IMG/VR virus record: IMGVR_UViG_3300008116_000027
Location: 1 to 64,000 of that record
Reading direction: 5' to 3' (one strand)
Length of the DNA stretch: 64,000 bases
DNA from: a virus
Shown here: piece by piece, positions 29,013-36,983 of the stretch
How the letters are laid out: each line of letters starts with the position of its first letter
Position numbering within the stretch: the first letter of the stretch is position 1
The notes under the pieces: generated by a model
The model's input: only the letters and a program-made list of their open reading frames with translations
Databases searched by the model: none
Told to the model about the DNA's origin: nothing
Position numbers and translations under genes: made by a program

Positions 29013-30350
29013 ATGAGTAAGAGATCTGGTAGAAAATCCCAAGCAGCAAATGACTTTTTAGAGCCAAAACCTGTAGAAAATTTAGTAGCTACAGATGTAG
29101 GAACTTCTAGAGCATACAATGACGGAGCAGTAAATCTATCATGGGAGTTACCTGCAGGATCACCTCCAGCAACCTCTTACTCAATTACAACAACCCCAGC
29201 ATCAACAACACAAACTACATCTAATACCTCTTTTACATTTACTGGGCTATCATCAGATACAGCCTATACATTTTCAATAACTGGAAGCAATGCTGCAGGA
29301 ACTTCTGCTGCTACAACTTCTAGTTCTGTAACAGCAACTACGGTTCCTCAATCTCCACAATCAGTTTCAGCAGCTTCTCCAAACGCAAACGAAGATGTTG
29401 TTTCATGGTCAGCAGGTGCTTCTGGTGGTAAAACAATTACTAGTTATACCGTAATATCTTCAGATGGACCATCATACACAAATTCAACTTCACCAAAAAC
29501 TATTTCAGAAACAGCTGGAACTTCACAATCTTATACAGTTTATGCAATTAACGATAATGGAACATCAGTAGGAGCAACTACTGGTTCTGTTACTACAACA
29601 GCACCGTTCTTCCCACCGTTCTTCCCATATTTCCCACCGTTCTTCCCATATTTCCCACCGTTCTTCCCATTCTTCCCGTTCTTCCCACCATATTTCCCAC
29701 CATTCTTCCCATTCTTCCCGTTCTTCCCACCATATTTCCCACCGTTCTTCCCATATTTCCCACCGTTCTTCCCATTCTTCCCGTTCTTCCCACCGTTCTT
29801 CCCACCGTTCTTTCCACCAAGATTCGGTCCATATTTCCCAGCGTGTGTTGACGGAGATACTTTAATCTTAACTAGCGAAGGTCCAAAACCTGCTAGAGAG
29901 ATAAAAGTAGGAGATAAACTACTAACAGTTGATGCTTTAGGGTTAGCCGATCAACCTAACAAAACACCTCTTGAAATTAATGTTCAAGATTTGATGATAA
30001 GTAACATGGTACACACAGAAGTTACAAATGTTATAGTCTCAGACAAACAGGACAGAGTTTACTTCAATGGAAACAAAGAAGTTCAGTTTACAGAAACTCA
30101 TCCAATATTCGTAAAACGAAATAACGAATATCGTGTAGTCGAAGCAGGACTAGTACAACAAGGAGATGTTTTAATAAATATCTCAGTAGATAACTTATCT
30201 GAAACTTTAGATATGACCAAGGTAATATCAGAAGTTGAAGTGTCTAAGGTAGATAAAATAACTTTAGATTTAGCAAAAGATGTGTACACATTTAGCTGCG
30301 ATCCACATAATTGGTACTTCGCAGGAGATATATTAACACACAATAAGTAA
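29013..30350 (+). CDS. FN3 / Phe-Pro-repeat / Hint-domain protein A (445 aa)
   Basis: Two fibronectin-III-like domains (about 20-197) lead to a tract of Phe, Tyr and Pro only (198-276, units PFFPPFFP and PYFPPFFP). A complete mini-Hint (intein-like) domain follows: catalytic Cys278 (FPACVDGDT), block-B Thr360-x2-His363 (TETHPIF), and C-terminal His443-Asn444 before a single Lys445. There is no endonuclease insert. Hint domains make a thioester at the first Cys, so the repeat segment could be released or joined to a nucleophile. AGGAG lies 7 nt before ATG. Confidence 0.88.
   Translation: MSKRSGRKSQAANDFLEPKPVENLVATDVGTSRAYNDGAVNLSWELPAGSPPATSYSITTTPASTTQTTSNTSFTFTGLSSDTAYTFSITGSNAAGTSAATTSSSVTATTVPQSPQSVSAASPNANEDVVSWSAGASGGKTITSYTVISSDGPSYTNSTSPKTISETAGTSQSYTVYAINDNGTSVGATTGSVTTTAPFFPPFFPYFPPFFPYFPPFFPFFPFFPPYFPPFFPFFPFFPPYFPPFFPYFPPFFPFFPFFPPFFPPFFPPRFGPYFPACVDGDTLILTSEGPKPAREIKVGDKLLTVDALGLADQPNKTPLEINVQDLMISNMVHTEVTNVIVSDKQDRVYFNGNKEVQFTETHPIFVKRNNEYRVVEAGLVQQGDVLINISVDNLSETLDMTKVISEVEVSKVDKITLDLAKDVYTFSCDPHNWYFAGDILTHNK
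29603..29818 (+). repeat. Degenerate 12-bp repeats coding Phe/Tyr-Pro
   Basis: Units of the TTCTTCCCACCG / TATTTCCCACCG type repeat through the low-complexity tract of the Hint protein A. Confidence 0.85.
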
Positions 30351-30362
30351 AATAATAATCAC

Positions 30363-30393
30363 CTAAAGCCCCCAAACGGGGGCTTTAGTATTC
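30363..30393 (+). terminator. Strong terminator
   Basis: CTAAAGCCCCC (30363-30373) pairs perfectly with GGGGGCTTTAG (30378-30388) around AAAC. Only a short T-rich run follows. Confidence 0.75.
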
Positions 30394-30422
30394 TTGACAG
30401 TTAATTATATATTATATATAAT
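30394..30422 (+). promoter_or_regulatory. Perfect promoter TTGACA-17-TATAAT for the oxygenase island
   Basis: TTGACA (30394-30399), a 17-nt spacer and TATAAT (30417-30422) directly follow the terminator and drive the oxygenase genes. It is the only fully consensus plus-strand promoter in 22-40 kb that I see, implying strong expression of the island independent of the fibre genes. Confidence 0.85.
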
Positions 30423-30446
30423 GTATACATAGTAGAAAGATAAAAT

Positions 30447-31166
30447 ATGCAAGATATTTATGATATAAACGATAATCCATGGTTTACAAAAGATAGATCA
30501 GAATCAACTTCTTTTAGGGTAAATAGATCTTTTGGTAATATTAAAGTTTTAAATCCAGGTATTGGATTAAATATTTATGAATCAGCTATTCCAAGCAGTG
30601 TTTGCGAAACATCAATTAAAACATTAGAAGATAAGCTAACAAATGGCAACATGTATAAATGGTCAGAAGCACAAGTTACGACCTCAGACAAACCAGTAAA
30701 ATCTGCAAGAGATTGCGTAGATTTTAAATTTAAACCAGAAAATCTTGGAAAAAGAAATGAAAATAATGCAGAACTTCTAGATATGCATGAATCCATTTAT
30801 AATGTATTAAAAAAATGCGTAGATGATTATTGTCAATATTGGGGAATTAATGTTGTATATTATGAAGCTTTTAATTTTGTGAAATACACCAGCCCAGGAC
30901 AACATTTTAGAGTTCATGCTGATCATGGTCCACACTATAATTGTACAGTTTCAGCTGTAATATATTTAAATGATGATTACGAGGGCGGGGAGATAGCATT
31001 TCCAAGATTAGATAAATTAGTATATAAACCAAAACGTGGTGACGTAGTAATTTTTCCATCAAACTATATATACGAACATTCTTCAGAACCAATGATTTCT
31101 GGAGATAAATACTCTGTTGTAATTATGATGGATATTAACCTATTAGGACATAAGGAGAACAATTAA
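30447..31166 (+). CDS. 2OG-Fe(II) oxygenase 5 (239 aa)
   Basis: His157-x-Asp159 (RVHADHG), YLNDDYEGGEIAFP, His211 and Lys221 form the site; the 2OG anchor is Lys, as in collagen prolyl 4-hydroxylase. CVDFKFK, EAFNFVKY and HYNCTVSAVIYL are shared with oxygenase 6. AGAAAG lies 9 nt before ATG. The ATG of the next gene overlaps this stop. Substrate unknown. Confidence 0.88.
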   Translation: MQDIYDINDNPWFTKDRSESTSFRVNRSFGNIKVLNPGIGLNIYESAIPSSVCETSIKTLEDKLTNGNMYKWSEAQVTTSDKPVKSARDCVDFKFKPENLGKRNENNAELLDMHESIYNVLKKCVDDYCQYWGINVVYYEAFNFVKYTSPGQHFRVHADHGPHYNCTVSAVIYLNDDYEGGEIAFPRLDKLVYKPKRGDVVIFPSNYIYEHSSEPMISGDKYSVVIMMDINLLGHKENN

Positions 31167-31822
31167 TGAATAAACAAACTTGGTCAAGCGCAGAAGACTT
31201 AGGATCAGGAATTTGGGTATATAGAGATGTTTTAACAAAAGATTTAGATATTATTAATAGGCTAGAAACAAATTTAGATGGAAGCACTCCAGGTTGGACT
31301 TGGCAGCCAGCTTATGTTGGATATCAAGAAAGAATGCCAGAATATAGAGACTGCGTAGACTTTAAATTTAAAAAATCAGATATAGCAAATGATAAGTCTC
31401 CTATATCATTAAAAATGCAAGAATTGTGGCAAGACTGCTATGATAGGCAAGCACCAGCAGTAGAAGATTATTGTCAAAAACATAATATACATAAACTTCA
31501 ATATTGGGAAGCTTTTAATTTTATTAAATATGTTCCTGGACATCACTTCATGGAGCACCATGATCATGGATTTTCATATAATTGCACTGTATCTTTAGTT
31601 GGCTATATTAACGATGATTACGAGGGCGGAGAATTATATTTCAGATTACAAAATTTAAATATTAAACCAAAAGCTGGAGATTTATATATTTTCCCTTCAA
31701 CATATATGTATCCTCATCAAGCAAAAGTAGTTAAGTCTGGAACAAAATATTCATTAGTTACAATGTTAGATTATAGCGCAAAATTTCATACTCCAGCAAT
31801 GTACGAAGATACTGGTAATTAG
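31166..31822 (+). CDS. 2OG-Fe(II) oxygenase 6 (218 aa)
   Basis: His131-x-Asp133 (MEHHDHG), YINDDYEGGELYF, His184 and Lys194 are present. It is a tandem paralogue of oxygenase 5. The ATG overlaps the previous stop (AATGA), and the next gene's GTG overlaps this stop, so translation is coupled. Confidence 0.88.
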   Translation: MNKQTWSSAEDLGSGIWVYRDVLTKDLDIINRLETNLDGSTPGWTWQPAYVGYQERMPEYRDCVDFKFKKSDIANDKSPISLKMQELWQDCYDRQAPAVEDYCQKHNIHKLQYWEAFNFIKYVPGHHFMEHHDHGFSYNCTVSLVGYINDDYEGGELYFRLQNLNIKPKAGDLYIFPSTYMYPHQAKVVKSGTKYSLVTMLDYSAKFHTPAMYEDTGN

Positions 31823-32541
31823 TGTCTATATTAAAGGCATATAAAAGACATCCAAATTCTTTTATAATTGAACCTATTTCAGTAAAAAGACAATGGATGG
31901 ACGAAACTCCAGACGGTCATGCGTATAGGTGTTTTCCAGTAACAATGGCAAATACAATAGGTTGGACATTATCGTGTCCAGTGGACGTATCATTTATATG
32001 GGATGGGCAAATAGACACAACGCCAGATAGAGTTAAAATTTTATCTGGTCAAGAATATTGTTACACTGGAAGAGGCCAAGGTTCAGTAAGTTTTAATACA
32101 GGTCTTATTCTAAAATCAGAAAAACATATAAGTGTATTAAGTATTACTCCACAAAATTATTTTTATGAAGATTTTGAAGTAATGTCATCATTAATAAGTA
32201 CATCTTTTTTTAATGTTGATTTTCCATTAGCAATTAAAGTTAAAATTCCAAATAAAGAAATTATTATAAAAGCTGGCACTCCCATTGCTACAATTATTCC
32301 GATTTCTCTTACATCATTAAAAGATGAATCTATAGAAATAGAAAATTTTATAAAGCCAGAAGATTATGATGCTAAATTAAAAAGTTATGGAGATGCTGCT
32401 CAAGTAATAAATCAATCTGGACAGTGGACAGATTGGTATAGAGATGCTATTGATGAAACTGGCACATCTATTGGAGAGCATGAAACTAAAGCTTTAAAAT
32501 TAAAAGTAATAGATAATACAACAAAGGAAAATAACAATTAA
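31822..32541 (+). CDS. DUF6065-like protein 1 (239 aa)
   Basis: The GTG at 31822 starts MSILKAYKRHPNSFIIEPIS. The middle is beta-rich with WTLSCPVDVSFIWDGQID and ends in KAGTPIATIIPISL, a jelly-roll-like pattern I associate with DUF6065 phage proteins of unknown function. A paralogue follows. Its place between oxygenases suggests a role in the same pathway, perhaps substrate binding. Family name from memory. Confidence 0.65.
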   Translation: MSILKAYKRHPNSFIIEPISVKRQWMDETPDGHAYRCFPVTMANTIGWTLSCPVDVSFIWDGQIDTTPDRVKILSGQEYCYTGRGQGSVSFNTGLILKSEKHISVLSITPQNYFYEDFEVMSSLISTSFFNVDFPLAIKVKIPNKEIIIKAGTPIATIIPISLTSLKDESIEIENFIKPEDYDAKLKSYGDAAQVINQSGQWTDWYRDAIDETGTSIGEHETKALKLKVIDNTTKENNN

Positions 32542-33262
32542 TATAATTAAATTTGTATCAAATAGGCCTTGGTTAAATAAAGAAAGTATTTCTAAGCCAA
32601 CAGCAGCCATAAAAGAAATACCAGAATGGTTTAGAAAGGCAGATAGATTTGCAGTTAATCCAATTACTAAAGATTATTGGAAAGGGCCAGACGGAGGCAA
32701 AGTTCCTACATGGAAGGCTTGCCCAGCTATATTTGATATATTAGGCACTGGCTATGTTCTTAAAACACCATGCGACATTAAATTTTATTTAAAAAATAAT
32801 AAAATGTCTGTTGAAATAAAAGAAGATAGGTATAAAGATTTTTGTTCTCAAAGAGACCCTATGCCACAATTTGTTCATCCAAAAGGTTACCATAAAGAAC
32901 ATTTTGCATGGTACCCAGACTGGGCAATTGAGTTGCCAGAAGGATACAGTGCTTTATACACAACCCCATTTAATAGGTTTGATTTACCATTTTTAATGAC
33001 TACTGGAATTGTAGATAATGATAAAATTAATTTACCAGGAACAATGCCATTTTTTATAATTAGAGGATTTGAAGGAGTGCTACCAGCAGGAACTCCATAT
33101 GCTCAAATAATTCCATTTAAAAGAGAAGATTGGTCATCAGAAATATTTATAGAAAATCCAAATAATTTATACAAAAAGAATCAAAAAAATAGTGATAAAT
33201 ATAGAGTAAAAGATGGTGGAGTCTATAAAAATGAAGTTTGGTCTAAAAGAACATATGAATAG
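32537..33262 (+). CDS. DUF6065-like protein 2 (about 241 aa), probable ATT start
   Basis: An in-frame ATG exists only at 32804, but the frame is coding upstream (IIKFVSNRPWLNKE, IKEIPEWFRKADRF, GGKVPTWKACPAIF). The best start I see is ATT at 32537, 8 nt after AAAGGA and overlapping the upstream TAA as ATTAA. LPAGTPYAQIIPFKRE near the C terminus matches protein 1. If a caller insists on ATG, the first third is lost. Confidence 0.65.
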   Translation: MNIIKFVSNRPWLNKESISKPTAAIKEIPEWFRKADRFAVNPITKDYWKGPDGGKVPTWKACPAIFDILGTGYVLKTPCDIKFYLKNNKMSVEIKEDRYKDFCSQRDPMPQFVHPKGYHKEHFAWYPDWAIELPEGYSALYTTPFNRFDLPFLMTTGIVDNDKINLPGTMPFFIIRGFEGVLPAGTPYAQIIPFKREDWSSEIFIENPNNLYKKNQKNSDKYRVKDGGVYKNEVWSKRTYE

Positions 33263-33264
33263 AA

Positions 33265-33273
33265 TGATATAAT
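33265..33273 (+). promoter_or_regulatory. Extended -10 (TGATATAAT), leaderless start
   Basis: TATAAT ends 6 nt before the oxygenase 7 ATG at 33280; there is no Shine-Dalgarno. It may provide an internal promoter in the island. Confidence 0.65.
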
Positions 33274-33279
33274 AAATAT

Positions 33280-33951
33280 ATGGACAATAATTTAGCAAAT
33301 GGTGCAGCAAATTGGGATAACCGTGTTTCAATAACACCACCTGGATTTTTTGGCAACAGTCCAGAGCATATTCAGGCAAGAGAAAATTTTATGACTGAAG
33401 AAGAGAGATTATTCTTATTAGAATCAGCTAAATCAATTAATGAGTGGGATAGAACCGAAACTCATTATAATGATGACGGAATTGTAATTTATGACTCTTC
33501 TTATTGGGATAACCGTGTTGCATCAAGACCAATTCTTGATAAAATAAATCCAGAGATATCTGTTGTAATTGAAAAACTTGTTGAAAGATTAAAAGTTGAA
33601 GTTGATAATCATTTTAATGTTGATGCTAAACCTACAAGTCCAGCAATTGTTAGATGGATGAAAGGATATAGACAAGAGCCACATGCAGACAAACAGTTGC
33701 AAAATGGAGAGCCAAATGATTTTCCTTGGTATGATCTTGCTGGATTATTTTATTTAAATGATGACTACGAAGGCGGAGAACTTTATTTTATGCATCATGA
33801 TGTACAATTTAAACCAAAACCTGGAGCAGCATATTTCTTCCCAGGAGATGTAGGATACAGTCACGGAGTAAAAGAAATAACAAATGGAATTAGATATGTT
33901 ATTCCATTTTTTTGGACAATTTTAAAACATACTGGTGATAAGCAGCCATGA
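33280..33951 (+). CDS. 2OG-Fe(II) oxygenase 7 (223 aa)
   Basis: His135-x-Asp137 (EPHADKQ), FYLNDDYEGGELYF, His195 (YSHGV) and Arg205 form the active site; the terminal IPFFW is typical of prolyl-4-hydroxylase-like (P4Hc) domains. Likely leaderless. Next gene overlaps by 4 nt. Confidence 0.88.
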   Translation: MDNNLANGAANWDNRVSITPPGFFGNSPEHIQARENFMTEEERLFLLESAKSINEWDRTETHYNDDGIVIYDSSYWDNRVASRPILDKINPEISVVIEKLVERLKVEVDNHFNVDAKPTSPAIVRWMKGYRQEPHADKQLQNGEPNDFPWYDLAGLFYLNDDYEGGELYFMHHDVQFKPKPGAAYFFPGDVGYSHGVKEITNGIRYVIPFFWTILKHTGDKQP

Positions 33952-34742
33952 CAGTAGATTACACAGAAATATATCCTAAAATATATGTATACCACAATTC
34001 AATAAAAGATCCTAATTTTTTTTTAAAGCAGTCTTTAAATCAATATAAAATTGGTTGGAAGGATTGGTCATTTTTTGGAAGATATATAGGAATTGGCGGG
34101 AAAACAGCTAAATATAAAAAATTTCCAACCTGGGAAGAATTTAAAGAGTCTATAGATTTACAAGAAAATCAACAACTAAGTTTAGAGTATATTGATAAGT
34201 TTTATCACAACACTAAACATTATATAGATAATAATTTAATTACTTTAAACGAATGGGCATACGAGTCTTCCTCTTTATGTGAATATGATATAGCAAAAGG
34301 ACATGACGGAGAATTCTCTATGGCCTATCACTCAGACTTTATTGTGCCAGAAAAAAATTGGCCAGGATTAAAATTTGAAATATCAGTAACAACTTATCTT
34401 AATGATGATTACGATGACGGTGAGTTGTGTTTTGCTATAGATAACGATTTATTTTCTTATAAACCTAAAGCTGGAGATATGATTATTTTTCCATCAAGAC
34501 CACCATATTTTCATGGAGTAAGAAAACATAAAAATAAAAATAGATATATGATTAGAGGATTTTGGCTATCTTCTTACGAAGGAAGTCTTGAATGGCATGA
34601 GGGATTGCTTAAATACGGTAAAGAAGAGTGGGAAAAAATGCAAAGAATCGAACTAGAAAAATATACCATAGAAAATATACCTTCTCCATCAGAATACGCA
34701 TCTTCTTATTCTAGAGATAATGAAAGATTAAATATAAAATGA
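33948..34742 (+). CDS. 2OG-Fe(II) oxygenase 8 (264 aa)
   Basis: His128-x-Asp130 (AYHSDFI), TYLNDDYDDGELCF, His189 (FHGVRK) and Arg199 are present, with IRGFW after. It begins with EIYPKIYVYHNSIKDP and is a tandem paralogue of oxygenase 9. Translation is coupled on both sides. Confidence 0.88.
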   Translation: MTVDYTEIYPKIYVYHNSIKDPNFFLKQSLNQYKIGWKDWSFFGRYIGIGGKTAKYKKFPTWEEFKESIDLQENQQLSLEYIDKFYHNTKHYIDNNLITLNEWAYESSSLCEYDIAKGHDGEFSMAYHSDFIVPEKNWPGLKFEISVTTYLNDDYDDGELCFAIDNDLFSYKPKAGDMIIFPSRPPYFHGVRKHKNKNRYMIRGFWLSSYEGSLEWHEGLLKYGKEEWEKMQRIELEKYTIENIPSPSEYASSYSRDNERLNIK

Positions 34743-35548
34743 AAAATTTAGAATTTATAACAATATATCCTGGAGTAAACGTATACAGAAATGTTTTTCA
34801 GGATGTAAATGATTTTTTAGAAAAAGCAAAAAAATGTGAAAAATGGGAGCAATGGTATACATTTGGATCAATGCTTGCTCTTCAAGAAATGCCAATTAAA
34901 TTTGATTCATTTCCAAATAAAGATGAGTATATGACATCAAGAAAATGGGACGACGGTACAGAAAATTCAAAAATAAGAGGACAGCTAGCAGAAGAAGTAG
35001 CAGAAATATTTTATGATGTAACAAGTCATTATATAAAAATGCATCCAGAGCATTCATTACAAAATTGGATAAAAAACCCCGCTTCTGTTAATAGATACAA
35101 TGATGGATCAAGTATATCTGATAACTATTCAATGAACTACCATACAGACTATAATCAAGAAATTGAAGATTCAAGTGGTATTAAATTTGGAATTACTACA
35201 ACATTTTATTTAAATGATGACTATAAAGATGGAGAAATTTGTTTTAAAATTAATGATCATTTTATTTCTCATAAACCACAAAAGGGAGACGTAATAGTAT
35301 TTCCATCTAAGCCACCATACTATCATGCAGTTAGAAAATCTAGTGGAACAGATAGATATATGATTAGATCATTTTGGCAATTTGAGTATGAAGGATCAAA
35401 AGAATGGCTAGAAAATCAAGAAAAATACGGCAAAGATGTTTGGGCGTCTATGGAAGAAAAAAGAATTAGCAAAGAAAGATTTATGTATCAAATTGAAGGA
35501 GAGTCTATGCATAAATTTTTTGGAAAAGATAATGGAATTAAACTATGA
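34739..35548 (+). CDS. 2OG-Fe(II) oxygenase 9 (269 aa)
   Basis: His135-x-Asp137 (NYHTDYN), FYLNDDYKDGEICF, His196 (YHAVRK) and Arg206 (DRYMIRSFW) are all present. The match with oxygenase 8 extends through the N-terminal ITIYPGVNVYRNVFQD and the C-terminal EYEGSKEWLENQEKYG. The next ATG overlaps its stop (ATGA). Confidence 0.88.
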   Translation: MKNLEFITIYPGVNVYRNVFQDVNDFLEKAKKCEKWEQWYTFGSMLALQEMPIKFDSFPNKDEYMTSRKWDDGTENSKIRGQLAEEVAEIFYDVTSHYIKMHPEHSLQNWIKNPASVNRYNDGSSISDNYSMNYHTDYNQEIEDSSGIKFGITTTFYLNDDYKDGEICFKINDHFISHKPQKGDVIVFPSKPPYYHAVRKSSGTDRYMIRSFWQFEYEGSKEWLENQEKYGKDVWASMEEKRISKERFMYQIEGESMHKFFGKDNGIKL

Positions 35549-36387
35549 GACAATGTACTTGTGGAAGATCTAATGCGTATCCATATTGTGATGGAACTCA
35601 TAAAAAGAAAAAGGAGCCAATAATGAAAGACGGCATGATAGATGTTTTAGATAAAAGTAAATTTATTGTTTTGCAAGACGAAGAAGTTCCAGAAAATAAA
35701 GCTGGTGTACTTGGAGTCTATACCAATAAAATTGTAGAAATACCCAACTTTATTGACCCAGCAATAGTTCCCAAGATGATTCATTTTTTTGAAAATTGTA
35801 ATGTTGAGTGGGGAGATATTGCGTTTTACGGATCTTCTGGAAAAGGTATTTTAACTGACTCTGAAACAATGAAAAAATTTGGATTGCCAGATGAATTTTT
35901 TGATAAGTTAAAAAATAAATATCAGGAAACAGTAGAACTGGTATTCGGCAGAGAAGTTAGAGCAAATACTTCTCATGCACAAAAATGGGATGTTGGAGGA
36001 TTTGCAAGCCCGCATTCAGATAATTCAGATAATGAAGGAAAACCTAATGCTTTTGAAATAAATAAGTATGTTGGAATTTTATACTTAAACGATGACTATG
36101 AGGGTGGGGAATTATATTTTTGCGATAAAGATAATGAGATGAATCCATATCTATCATTTAAACCAAATGTATATTCTTATTATGTATTTCCTGGAGGGTA
36201 TGAAAATATTCACGGAGTATCAGAAATTACTAAAGGAACAAGATACACTATGGTATCATTTTGGGATTTTGCAGATTTAGTATATGACGATGCTACTTTA
36301 GAAAAATGGAAAGAAGAAGAAAAGCAAGTTAGAATTGAACAGGCTGCACAAAAAGAAGAATGGCTAAAAGGAAATAAATATGCCTAA
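35545..36387 (+). CDS. CDGSH iron-sulfur / 2OG-Fe(II) oxygenase fusion, oxygenase 10 (280 aa)
   Basis: The first 20 residues, MRQCTCGRSNAYPYCDGTHK, contain the exact CDGSH ligand set C-x-C-x2-S-x3-P-x-C-D-G-T-H (Cys4, Cys6, Cys15, His19) that binds a [2Fe-2S] cluster in mitoNEET-type proteins. A full oxygenase follows: His157-x-Asp159 (SPHSDNS), LYLNDDYEGGELYF, His223 (IHGVSE), Arg233 and SFWDF. Codon use and the lack of any stop argue that it is one protein. The cluster could donate electrons or iron to the active site; that is inference. Confidence 0.9.
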   Translation: MRQCTCGRSNAYPYCDGTHKKKKEPIMKDGMIDVLDKSKFIVLQDEEVPENKAGVLGVYTNKIVEIPNFIDPAIVPKMIHFFENCNVEWGDIAFYGSSGKGILTDSETMKKFGLPDEFFDKLKNKYQETVELVFGREVRANTSHAQKWDVGGFASPHSDNSDNEGKPNAFEINKYVGILYLNDDYEGGELYFCDKDNEMNPYLSFKPNVYSYYVFPGGYENIHGVSEITKGTRYTMVSFWDFADLVYDDATLEKWKEEEKQVRIEQAAQKEEWLKGNKYA

Positions 36388-36976
36388 TGTTCAAAGATTT
36401 GAAAAAATATCATATTATAAAAACGTTATAGACGATCCTAAATCACTAATCAATTTAATAGAGGAGTCAGATAAAAATTTAACGTCAGATACTAGTATCC
36501 CAAGTTGGCAAGAATGGAATGCTAGCGGAGATAGTCCTTATCAATTTGGTTATCAAAAAAGATTTAACAATAATGTTGAAGCTGATACTTCTCTAGAAAT
36601 TAAAAAAATAAATATGACATTAAAAAATGCTATTGTAGATGCATCTAATGATTATTCAAAAGAATATGGTATAAATATAGGAACATTAATGCCTTTATCT
36701 ATAAGTAAGTATTCCACTGGAAAATCTATGGGCCCTCATGTAGACGATTATAATAATGGAGATGACCCAAACATATCAGTAGTTTTATATTTAAATGATA
36801 ATTATGACGGTGGTGAGATTAATTTCCCAAATCAAAACATAACAATAAAACCAGAAGCAGGAAGCATTGTGATATTCCCATCTGTAGAGCCATATTACCA
36901 CGAATCCCTACCAGTTATTTCTGGTATTAAATATATGTCTCCTGGATTTTGGCGTAAAGTAGACAAGGTGGTATAA
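36380..36976 (+). CDS. 2OG-Fe(II) oxygenase 11 (198 aa)
   Basis: His120-x-Asp122 (GPHVDDY), LYLNDNYDGGEINFP, His174 (YYHES) and Lys184 form the site, with a Lys 2OG anchor. KYSTGKSM matches oxygenase 2. It overlaps oxygenase 10 by 8 nt and the collagen-like gene starts 7 nt after its stop, so the last oxygenase and the fibre are co-transcribed. Confidence 0.88.
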   Translation: MPNVQRFEKISYYKNVIDDPKSLINLIEESDKNLTSDTSIPSWQEWNASGDSPYQFGYQKRFNNNVEADTSLEIKKINMTLKNAIVDASNDYSKEYGINIGTLMPLSISKYSTGKSMGPHVDDYNNGDDPNISVVLYLNDNYDGGEINFPNQNITIKPEAGSIVIFPSVEPYYHESLPVISGIKYMSPGFWRKVDKVV

Positions 36977-36983
36977 TTTAAAA

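Noticed and set aside
29593-29832. Long antisense open frame rich in Arg, Gly, Thr and Val over the Phe-Pro tract (and a similar one at 38222-38497)
   Set aside because: It is the reverse image of a tandem repeat that contains no stop in that frame. It has no RBS, no promoter, and its length follows the array.
29832-30350. Full intein with homing endonuclease
   Set aside because: The segment between Cys278 and Asn444 is about 167 residues, with no LAGLIDADG or HNH insert and no C-extein beyond a single Lys.
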